DNA of 5,058 nt from Chloroflexota bacterium (lineage in GTDB: Bacteria; Chloroflexota; UBA6077; CF-72): NCBI GenBank assembly GCA_019242065.1, contig JAFAWJ010001040.1:1-5058 (forward strand), read 5' to 3'. The notes below the pieces were generated by a model. That model searched no databases, was not told where the DNA came from, and saw only the letters and a list, made by a program, of their open reading frames with translations. Positions within the stretch are counted from its first letter, which is position 1. The number at the start of each line of letters is the position of its first letter. Below are positions 1-5,058 of this stretch, in pieces. Position numbers and translations under genes: made by a program.

Positions 1-1
1 A

Positions 2-1810
2 CAGACCGCGTTCAGCCCGGATGGGACCGAAGTGCTCACGGTGGGACGCGATCACCGCGTCTTTCTGTGGAAACTTCAGGCGGGGCAGCCGGTCACGCCA
101 GTGCAGCTCGGATCGGACGCCGTGCCCGCGAGCGCGGCGACGTTCAGCCCCCCGGACGGACACCAGGTGCTCATCGTCGACGTGAACGGAGTGCTCGAGG
201 TCTGGGACCAGCAAAGCACACAGAACGTCGGCTCTTTCGACGCCGGAGATGGGTCGGTAACGAGCGTGGCGTACAACCCCGATGGCACCCGCGTCGTCAC
301 TGCTCACGCGGATGGGACCGCACGTGTCCGCACCCTGAACGATCCCGATCCACAGCACGTGCTGGTGTTGCGCCCCCAGGCCGTCAGCACGTCAACCGGG
401 CCTGCCGCGTTCAACGACGCCTCGTTCAGCCGCGACGGAAACCTGATCGTGACCGCGGGCAACGACAACGTCGCACGGGTCTGGGATGCCGCCTCGGGAG
501 CACAGCTGGCGGAGCTTCGCGGCCATACTGGTGTGGTCCGCACGGCTCGCTTCAGCAACGATGGAAAGCATATTCTCACGGCAAGCGACGACTGGACGGC
601 GCGAGTCTGGGACACGTCGACGTACACGCAGTCCATCGTCTTGCGTGGGAACACCGCGCCAGTATTGGAGGCCGTGTTTGACGCTTCTGGATCCCAGGCC
701 TTGACGGCTGGCGCCGATGGCACCGTACGTCAATGGGACCTCAGCGGGTTGACCTTGACGCTGGGCGGATCGGATGGCACGAGCACGCCGCAACGCGCCG
801 TCGCGTTCAGCCCCGACGGGCGCTACCTCGCCGGCGCCAATGACCGGTGGGTTGTGAACGTCTGGAACGCGCAGGATCTCGAGCAGGCTTTGCAGTCGCT
901 GCCGAACGCTGCGAGCCCAGTCCCGATTGCCCCGAGGACCACGATTCAAGAGAGCGGCGCCGTGTACGCCCTCGCATTCAGTGCGGACGGGCGCTCGCTG
1001 CTGGTCGGCGGCAACAACCTTCCGCCACGCACCTACGACCCGGAGACGGGCGGGCAGCGCTCAGAATTTCCGCAACCTGGCAAGCTCAGGAGCGTGGCAT
1101 TCAGTCCCGACGGCACACACGTCGCGGCTGTCGGCACCGACCAGATGGTCCACATCTGGGACGCGCAAACGCTGCTGCCCACGGGCAATCCGCTCAGCGG
1201 CCACACGGACGCGCTGACGAGCGTCGCCTACGATCCCAGCGGCAAGTATCTCGTCACCGCCAGCCTGGACGGAACCGCCCGCGTCTGGGACGCGCAGAGC
1301 CACGCGCAGCTGCATGTCCTGAGTGTGCGGCAGGCCGCGACACCACTCACGGTCAATGCGGCTGGGACGCAAATCAACCTGGCTCCGCGGGCTGCAGCCC
1401 TGACGTCTGCCGCGTTCAGCGCCGACGGCCGCAGGGTTGTCACCGAGGGCAGTGACGGGTTGGTCAGGATCTGGGACGTCGAGCGCGAAACAGCGATCGC
1501 GACACTGCCAGGGGCGGGCAACGGAGTTGGCAGCGTGGTGTACAGCCCGGACGGCCACTGGATCCTGTCGGCGGGGAACGACGGTGGGGCGCGTGCGCTG
1601 GACGCCAGTGATTTTCACCAGATCGCCGAGCTGAATGCGCCAAACGGGCGAGCCATCACCGCCGTTGCGCTGAATGCGGGCCAGCGCTTGATGGCTCTGG
1701 CGATGGAGGACGGAACACTTCAACTGGGCGCGTGCGAGCTCTGCAGTACGACCGATGAGCTCATCGGCCCGGCGAAGCTCCATCTGCCAGAGGTGGTGAC
1801 CGCCCAGTAG
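2..1810 (+). CDS. WD40-repeat beta-propeller protein, C-terminal part (5' end outside window)
   Basis: The frame is open from the first bases (codon at position 2, reading QTAFSPDGTEV) to TAG at 1808-1810, giving 602 visible residues. It enters inside a repeat, so the true start lies upstream and the GTG at 32 is only an internal Val. At least 13 repeats are visible, each built around a core such as AFSPDG..(V/L)TA..DGTARVWD and spaced about 40-60 residues apart. Several lack the Trp or Asp (for example 'ARVRTL', 'PPRTYD', 'ARALDA'), which is normal drift. Two longer insertions occur, near nt 900-955 and nt 1330-1400. The tail holds Cys-Glu-Leu-Cys (nt 1733-1744) followed by STTDELIG, a C-terminal motif I recall from other bacterial WD40 proteins. 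WD40 propellers are protein-interaction scaffolds. In bacteria such arrays are often fused behind an NTPase, kinase or TIR domain, which would lie off the left edge. No catalytic domain is visible here. The fold is certain; the role is unknown. Confidence 0.95.
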   Translation, partial: QTAFSPDGTEVLTVGRDHRVFLWKLQAGQPVTPVQLGSDAVPASAATFSPPDGHQVLIVDVNGVLEVWDQQSTQNVGSFDAGDGSVTSVAYNPDGTRVVTAHADGTARVRTLNDPDPQHVLVLRPQAVSTSTGPAAFNDASFSRDGNLIVTAGNDNVARVWDAASGAQLAELRGHTGVVRTARFSNDGKHILTASDDWTARVWDTSTYTQSIVLRGNTAPVLEAVFDASGSQALTAGADGTVRQWDLSGLTLTLGGSDGTSTPQRAVAFSPDGRYLAGANDRWVVNVWNAQDLEQALQSLPNAASPVPIAPRTTIQESGAVYALAFSADGRSLLVGGNNLPPRTYDPETGGQRSEFPQPGKLRSVAFSPDGTHVAAVGTDQMVHIWDAQTLLPTGNPLSGHTDALTSVAYDPSGKYLVTASLDGTARVWDAQSHAQLHVLSVRQAATPLTVNAAGTQINLAPRAAALTSAAFSADGRRVVTEGSDGLVRIWDVERETAIATLPGAGNGVGSVVYSPDGHWILSAGNDGGARALDASDFHQIAELNAPNGRAITAVALNAGQRLMALAMEDGTLQLGACELCSTTDELIGPAKLHLPEVVTAQ

Positions 1811-1856
1811 CCGGCAGGCGGGGTCCGAGGCCGCTGGAGTCGGCTCCCAAGCAGCC

Positions 1857-2372
1857 CTACGGCAACGGAATGGTCGAGAGTGCCACCTGATACGCCGCCA
1901 GAGTTGCCTGCGACACCGGCGTGGTGAAGCGAACCAGCACTCTGCCCTGCGCGAGGTTCGTCTCACCGGGCATGGTGTTCGTCGAGGAGCGCGCGACGTC
2001 GCTCGCGGTGGCGAAGACCTCGACATAGCCGACGATGGCAGGACTGGCGCTGCTGTCGGAGAACTGGGCTTTTGCCATGTACTGGCCTGGCACGCCAAGA
2101 TTCCCGTCCGGGTCGGTTGCCGACGTGAAGTCGGTGGTCAGTGCGACGGTCGGGATGGCGGCCTGCAGTTGCAGGACCACAGCGGCGGCTGAACTGGAAG
2201 AAACTTGAGCCCGCAGGTCAGCCGGGACGGCCACGGCCAGTGAGGCAGGCACCAGGATCGCGGCTTGCGGTTCGGCGAAGCCTCGACTCGCCGAGTAGGC
2301 TCCCAGGCCGAAGAGGCCCAGACCCGTGACCACCATAACGCCAACGGCTACGGCAGATCGTAGTACCAGCAC
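1857..2372 (-). CDS. small membrane-anchored exported protein of unknown function
   Basis: A 171-residue protein read leftwards to TAG at 1857-1859. The frame could open 18 codons earlier at a GTG (2426), but that start has no ribosome binding site. The GTG at 2372 has GGAGAG five bases upstream and begins MLVLRSAVAVGVMVVTG, a typical signal or anchor sequence. Residues about 6-25 form one hydrophobic membrane segment, with Arg5 before it. There is no Cys, so it is not a lipoprotein. After an Ala/Val/Ser-rich linker (about 35-75), residues 86-104 read TDPDGNLGVPGQYMAKAQF, then YVEVFATASDV (116-126) and RVLVRF (144-149), ending with an Ala-rich helix. From memory, this order (GxPGQY, then a 'VEVF' strand, then 'G.VLLRL..LTP.QA..Y..AL') occurs in short membrane proteins of actinobacteria and Chloroflexota of unknown function. 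The bulk is probably outside the cell. It converges on the WD40 gene, so the two are not one operon. Confidence 0.8.
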   Translation of the reverse strand: MLVLRSAVAVGVMVVTGLGLFGLGAYSASRGFAEPQAAILVPASLAVAVPADLRAQVSSSSAAAVVLQLQAAIPTVALTTDFTSATDPDGNLGVPGQYMAKAQFSDSSASPAIVGYVEVFATASDVARSSTNTMPGETNLAQGRVLVRFTTPVSQATLAAYQVALSTIPLP

Positions 2373-2377
2373 GTCAT

Positions 2378-2383
2378 CTCTCC
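2378..2383 (-). promoter_or_regulatory. Shine-Dalgarno GGAGAG deciding the start at 2372
   Basis: On the minus strand the sequence GGAGAG is followed by ATGAC and then GTG (2372-2370). Spacing is five bases from the hexamer, or seven from its GGAG core. The upstream alternative GTG at 2426 has only ACTGCGCG before it. This site is why the shorter protein, with the membrane segment right at its N-terminus, was chosen. Confidence 0.7.
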
Positions 2384-2431
2384 AGTCAGTCGAAGCCGGC
2401 CATGAATTTGTCTGCGGTGGTTCCACCGCGC

Positions 2432-2437
2432 AGTATA
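2432..2437 (-). promoter_or_regulatory. candidate -10 box TATACT for the membrane protein gene
   Basis: TATACT on the minus strand matches the sigma-70 consensus at five of six positions and lies 59 bases upstream of the GTG at 2372, leaving a leader of roughly 50 bases. No convincing -35 hexamer sits 16-18 bases further upstream. A perfect 10-base palindrome, ACCTGCAGGT (2437-2446), abuts the box on its upstream side and could be an operator or chance. The evidence is a single motif in a sensible place. Confidence 0.3.
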
Positions 2438-2522
2438 CCTGCAGGTCTCTGGTCCTGGGCCGCGCGTCAGGATCACAGTTGTGGCAGAGGGTTGGCCGCT
2501 CGATTGTTGTCGCCGCATGCGT

Positions 2523-2558
2523 AAGGAGTTTGCCCGGATGAGGCTGCGAGGGCGCTGA
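2523..2558 (+). other. orphan translation start: AAGGAG plus ATG, six-codon frame
   Basis: AAGGAG (2523-2528) is followed nine bases later by ATG at 2538, which reads MRLRGR and stops at TGA 2556-2558. Such a strong ribosome binding site before a six-codon frame suggests the start of a gene whose body has been lost. The ATG is in the same frame as the ATPase fragment beginning at 2580. Between them lie TGA stops at 2556 and 2577. It may be the real start of that broken gene, or a chance site. Confidence 0.35.
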
Positions 2559-2579
2559 ACCAGAGAGGGGACCGCCTGA

Positions 2580-3049
2580 AATGGGACTGAATTTCTTTTG
2601 CGCCTCGTGCGCGATCTCCAGTTGCTGCTAGTGCTCGACGATTTCGAGCAGGTTCTCGGCGCGCGCGCCTTGATCACCACGCTGCTGCGTGCCGCGCCCG
2701 CCGTCCGCGTGCTCGCCACAAGTCGAGTGCCACTTCGCGTATACGGTGAGCACGAGATCCGCGCTTCGCCCTTGCGTCTACCTCCAGCTGATGCGTCAGC
2801 GGCGGAGATATTCGCCGCCGAGGCGGTGCAATTGTTCATGCACGGGCTCGCGCGGCACGTGCGGATTTTCCTCTGGATGCTCCCCCGCGGACGCCAACGC
2901 CTGTTGGAGATGCTTGGCTCGCGGCACTGGATGGCGATGGATCGACGGCGCGAGGCCTGTTAGAGGGTGTACTGAACTCGGTCCAGGCGGATTCACACGG
3001 ACAGGTCTTGGCGCGCCTTGCCTGGCTACCAGCGCGTGCTGCAGGATGA
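2580..3049 (+). pseudogene. fragment of a regulator-type NTPase (NB-ARC/SARP-LuxR-associated ATPase), frameshifted
   Basis: The frame opens after TGA 2577-2579 and reads LQLLLVLDDFEQVL, a Walker B strand (LLLVLDD). It continues LATSRVPLRVYGEHE, the sensor-like strand, then an acidic/Pro loop and EAVQLF (to 2837). This order matches the ATPase module of large LuxR/SARP-type transcriptional regulators, which usually reads LLVLDNFE...TSREPLRL.GE...AV.LF..RA. The P-loop (Walker A) that should lie about 60-90 residues earlier is absent. After LF at 2837 the frame is wrong. One frame over (from 2837), the DNA reads HARARAARADFPLDA, at exactly the spacing expected for 'VERARAARADF', so a one-base deletion near 2837 explains it. 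The second frame stays open to TGA 3047-3049, but resemblance to the family fades after about 2885, where 'RLDGLPLAIELAA' should follow. No working protein is expected. Confidence 0.75.
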
Positions 3050-3342
3050 AGTCAGCTTGATGCTCCCGCCGCAGGCCCCTGGCGTCAGTTCCGCGAGCGT
3101 GTACGAGGTTTCCTACCCGAGTGGCACGAAGGTCCTTGGTGGAGGTGTTATCGAGACGACTCCGACCAACTTCTTCACCATCCAGAGCAGCGGGCCGCTC
3201 ACTGACACGACTTGGGCCGTAGTTCTTGTGAACGACACGAGCGAGCAGGCAGCCCGCACGGGATGTTCAGGCCTTTGCCACGTGCCACCGTGGCGTCATA
3301 GGTCCAGGAAGCCACCAGGGGCCAATCGACAACCGGACCTGA
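3018..3342 (+). pseudogene. C-terminal fragment of a secreted/surface domain ('GTKVLGGG' type), frameshifted
   Basis: In one frame the DNA reads GYQRVLQDEV, then SGTKVLGGGVIETTP, FTIQSSGPL, TTWAVVLVNDTS. This is the pattern of a small extracellular beta domain I know from actinobacterial and Chloroflexota surface proteins: Y.RV...CP.GKKVLGGG......SYP....W.V...N.....V.A.C. Those usually sit behind collagen-like or signal-peptide segments. The closing strand VQAFATC lies in the next frame (from 3262), so a one-base change between about 3245 and 3262 broke it. The usual Cys before 'P.G.KVLGGG' is Tyr here (VSYPSG), while the partner Cys in FATC remains. The shifted frame ends at TGA 3340-3342. 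The start overlaps the tail of the ATPase remnant (3018-3049), and no signal peptide is seen, so this is a domain scrap rather than a gene. Confidence 0.6.
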
Positions 3343-3487
3343 CGAGTATCCGGCGCCGGGACAGCACGCCCTGCCCGCCGCAGCCGCCGCGGGCGCCACT
3401 GCGTCAACACGTAGTCGCCGGATGTCATTCAGCTGACGCGCCGCGACGTCGCACGCACACGCATCACCTCCGCAGAGTTCTCGTGTG

Positions 3488-3590
3488 AAGGAGTTCACCC
3501 ATGACGCACTCGTCGAGCACGCCGATTGCGACGCAAGCCTTGCGATCGCCGTCAGCAGCCCAAGCTCACCCACCGGCTCACTTGACCTAG
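3488..3590 (+). CDS. short ORF with strong ribosome binding site, possible stub of a broken gene
   Basis: AAGGAG (3488-3493), seven bases, then ATG at 3501 gives MTHSSSTPIATQ and continues to TAG at 3588-3590, 29 residues rich in Ser, Ala, Pro and His, with no membrane segment or known motif. The spacing is ideal, so translation is credible. The same frame continues directly after the TAG as the cyclic-nucleotide-binding fragment, so this may be the N-terminal end of that gene after an internal deletion plus a stop. It could also be an unrelated peptide or a chance frame. The 158 bases before the ribosome binding site (3343-3487) hold nothing I can recognise. Confidence 0.35.
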
Positions 3591-3773
3591 TGTGGTGGTG
3601 AAGTCGCCGCGCGGCCACCGGGTGGTACTCGGACTGCGACCGTGCGCGCGGTCGAACCTTTAGACGCGTTGGAGTTGCGGCGAGATGCGTTCATGGCCGC
3701 CATGGAACAGCCGCACGTCGTTCAGCGGCTAGCCGTGCTGCTCGCCGGCCGGCTCGCTGCACGTGCCCGTGCG
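3591..3773 (+). pseudogene. second half of a cyclic-nucleotide-binding domain (Crp/CNB type), truncated
   Basis: Directly after the TAG at 3588 the frame reads GGEVAARPPGG, then TRTATVRAVEPLDAL, ELRRDAFMAAM and VVQRLAVLLAGRLA. This matches the phosphate-binding cassette and following part of cNMP-binding domains: GE-x-A, about six residues, then R-x-A-x-V, the strand 'L.L.RD.F', and the helix with 'V..RL...LA.RL'. The conserved Gly-Glu and Arg-Thr-Ala that contact the nucleotide phosphate are present. The first beta-roll half ('FREGD..D..Y.I..G.V') is missing upstream, where I see no related sequence. Such domains occur in Crp/Fnr-like regulators, but also on transporters, kinases and peptidases, so the parent cannot be named. 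The frame stays open further right, but past about 3773 it runs opposite to the helix-turn-helix remnant and looks non-coding. Confidence 0.65.
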
Positions 3774-3967
3774 ACTTCGTCATGCGCGGCGGCATACGCG
3801 TCTCGATCCGTCTGGGTCAGGGTGTACCCGCGTCGACCACGCGGCCGCGGTGGAGTCGACCGAGCCAGCCAGCGCCAGAGGGTGCGCTCGCTCAGACCGG
3901 TGTCGCGCGCGGCCACCCGCACGTCCTCGGTCCGCAACTCACCGGCCGCATCGGGTCAGGACATCAT
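3722..3967 (-). pseudogene. helix-turn-helix protein, possible N-terminus of a Mu-type transposase, with nonsense codon
   Basis: Read leftwards, two ATG codons (3967, 3964) are followed by TCC and an in-frame TGA (3958-3956). The frame then continues PDAAGELRTEDVRVAARD and TGLSERTLWRWLARS, a clear helix-turn-helix with the recognition helix around SERTLWRWLA. A basic Pro/Arg linker follows, then YTLTQTDRDAYAAA, stopping at TGA 3722-3724. The layout (HTH, then RR, then a '(F/Y)TLT..DR.AY' segment) resembles, from memory, the N-terminal part of actinobacterial Mu-type transposases. The DDE core that should follow is absent, and the left end overlaps the CNB fragment antisense. Without the TGA, restart would need TTG at 3937, with no clear ribosome binding site. 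It lies 32 bases after the stop of the preceding minus-strand gene. The HTH call is good; the transposase origin is a guess. Confidence 0.5.
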
Positions 3968-3999
3968 TTTGGGAATTTTGTACGGTAGGCCGAGCGGGG

Positions 4000-4446
4000 T
4001 CACGGGAACAACACTTCGCGGCCTTCGGGGCGAGGCTCTGTGGATGGTTTTAGGCCGCATGCCTGCCAAGTAGCGAAGCAGGTAGCGAGGGCGACGTCGT
4101 CGGCTGAGGTGTCCGCTGGCGCTGCGCGAATGGGTACACGTCGATCGCGAGACGCCAGTCGATGCCACTGGTGGTGTGTTGCAGCGCGTACGCCACCCCG
4201 CGAACAGCTCCGCCACGAAAGGCGGCGCACTGCGCCCACTCCCAAGCGCCAAATCCGTAGACCTCTTTCAACCAGTCGAATGCGAGCGGCGAAATGCGTA
4301 ACTCGAATCCGCTGCTCCGCGACGTCGATGCCCGAACCGTCACTTCAGCGAAGTGGCCCCAGATTCGCTTGCTGTTTGGCGAAGCGGAACGTTGCCTCCC
4401 CGATAGCTCGAGCGAGCTGATCATCGCGGCTGTTCGATCCCTGCAT
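4000..4446 (-). pseudogene. 148-residue protein faintly like EF-G domain IV, two compensating frameshifts
   Basis: The ATG at 4446-4444 overlaps the recombinase stop by one base (TGATG), so the two genes are likely translationally coupled. Frame one gives MQGSNSRDDQLARAIGEATF to about ANLG. An extra base in GGGGCC (4355-4360) shifts it. Frame two gives HFAEVTVRASTSRSSGFELR, a Trp-rich stretch (FGAWEWAQCAAFRGGAV) and WRLAIDVYPF. A lost base near 4120-4128 shifts again, giving APADTSADDVALATCFATWQ and the end EGREVLFP with TGA 4002-4000. One gain and one loss cancel: 447 bases are exactly 149 codons including the stop. I do not recognise a named family. The order (GHF.EV.V, GFE., helix RGGAVRGVAYAL, strand, then T....VA.A...A) recalls EF-G domain IV, but this is weak. 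Function unknown, perhaps tied to the recombinase. Confidence 0.6.
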
Positions 4447-5058
4447 CAGCGCCTGCGCCGGGCTGGGTCATGCTCGGCAACGTGGCGTGCAATAGCTTCG
4501 GGACCAGGTCGAGCGTAGCGTTCCAGAGAACGTACTGAGGCATGCCGCGAGCGAGCGAGCCGGATTGGTGTGTTGGTCCCATCCTCGGCAGCGTGCGTTA
4601 GCGCCGAGTGTCGAAGCTGATGGAGTGTCCAGCCGTCGCTAGTTCCACTGAACAACTCGGCCGCGCGTCGGTACGACAATCGGGCGCGACCGGTGACTGG
4701 ACATCGATCGATATTCGGCACCGCCCGCGTGGGTTGTCGATGTGCTAAGAACACTGGACCAGTGGTTCTGCCAGCAAGAAGCCGCGGCAGGAGCAGCGCT
4801 GCTCCGGTTTGCCAGAATACCCACTCGCTCGCTCCACCTTTAGACTGAACGCGAGCGCGTTTGTGGGGAAGATCGAGGTCCTCGATATTGAGCGATAGGA
4901 TCTCGTTGGCGCGCTGCGGTCTCGTACAGCAGTCGCCACAGCGCGCGTTCGCGCAGCGCCACGTCGTCGCGCCGCCACAGTGCGGCAATCTGCTCTCGCG
5001 TGAGCGCCTTGGTGCGATCCAGTGCGACCCTTGGCCGCTCGAGGCTGGCGGTTGGATC
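4446..5058 (-). pseudogene. tyrosine recombinase/integrase (phage integrase family), C-terminal catalytic domain, frameshifted, 5' end outside window
   Basis: From the right edge the minus strand reads LDRTKALTREQIAALWRRDD and LWRLLYETAAR. At about 4908-4916 the frame moves, then continues RANEILSLNIEDLDL and QSKGGASEWVFWQTG, through LHQLRHSALTHAAEDG and RSRHASVRSLERYARPG, to TGA 4448-4446. The catalytic set of tyrosine recombinases is complete: Arg (4911-4913, in ARANEIL), Lys (4839-4841), His and Arg of HQLRH (4620-4622, 4611-4613), His (4542-4544) and nucleophile Tyr (4515-4517). Members of this family I recall read YETAARA.EIL, so two bases appear to be lost from the GCGCGCGCC run there. 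The N-terminal core-binding domain lies beyond the window. The enzyme would cut and rejoin DNA at attachment sites to move an element. It is inactive if the frameshift is real. No attachment site or tRNA gene is seen. Confidence 0.85.

Noticed and set aside
1827..1846. Imperfect hairpin GAG-G-CCG / CGG-CTC between the two convergent genes, possible terminator
   Set aside because: The stem is six pairs with a bulge and there is no T-run on either side. The position is sensible but the structure is too weak to call.
1061..2098. 345-residue minus-strand frame
   Set aside because: It runs antisense to well-formed WD40 repeats and also overlaps the membrane protein gene in a different frame. It is a GC-driven shadow.
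2372..2426. Longer start (GTG at 2426) for the membrane protein
   Set aside because: It has no ribosome binding site, would put 18 polar residues before the signal-anchor, and overlaps the candidate leader. The GTG at 2372 has GGAGAG.
2348..2839. 163-residue minus-strand frame spanning the promoter region and the ATPase fragment
   Set aside because: It is rich in Arg, Ser and Thr, runs antisense to a clear Walker B segment, and overlaps the start of the membrane protein gene in another frame.
3277..3294. Inverted repeat GCCACG-N6-CGTGGC after the surface-domain fragment
   Set aside because: It is a perfect six-pair stem but lies inside the shifted coding remnant, has no T-run, and is expected by chance in DNA this GC-rich.
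3199..3618. 139-residue minus-strand frame
   Set aside because: It runs antisense to the surface-domain fragment and the short ORF with the good ribosome binding site. It has no family motif, and its Ala/Cys/Arg-rich content is typical of an antisense shadow.

Overview
The window is a GC-rich bacterial segment, most likely from Chloroflexota or Actinomycetota. That guess rests on three things: a very long bacterial WD40 protein, a fragment of a large LuxR/SARP-type regulator ATPase, and a tyrosine recombinase that resembles those I remember from soil actinobacteria and Ktedonobacteria-like Chloroflexota. No rRNA, tRNA or CRISPR array was seen.

Left part (1-2.43 kb): two intact genes converge. 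The plus-strand gene is the C-terminal part of a WD40 beta-propeller protein. It has at least 13 repeats, enters through the left edge already inside a repeat, and ends at 1810. Facing it, after a 46-base gap, is a 171-residue minus-strand protein with one N-terminal membrane segment. It has a good ribosome binding site and a plausible -10 box.

Right part (2.5-5.06 kb): every recognisable gene is broken. On the plus strand lie (i) an ATPase fragment with the Walker B segment but no P-loop, frameshifted; (ii) the end of a secreted or surface domain with a 'SGTKVLGGGV' motif, frameshifted; and (iii) the second half of a cyclic-nucleotide-binding domain, cut off upstream by a stop. Two strong Shine-Dalgarno/ATG starts (2523-2540 and 3488-3503) lead into very short frames that stop and then continue in frame into fragments (i) and (iii), like stubs of destroyed genes.

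On the minus strand, reading right to left, are a tyrosine recombinase with all catalytic residues but a frameshift next to the first catalytic Arg, and a 148-residue protein whose start overlaps the recombinase stop (TGATG). That protein has two compensating frameshifts and faintly resembles EF-G domain IV. Last comes a helix-turn-helix protein, possibly the N-terminus of a Mu-type transposase, with an in-frame TGA near its start. These three look like a decayed mobile-element operon.

The two left genes are uninterrupted for about 2.3 kb while all six right-hand fragments are damaged. This favours real decay of an accessory region over random sequencing error, but raw reads would be needed to settle it.
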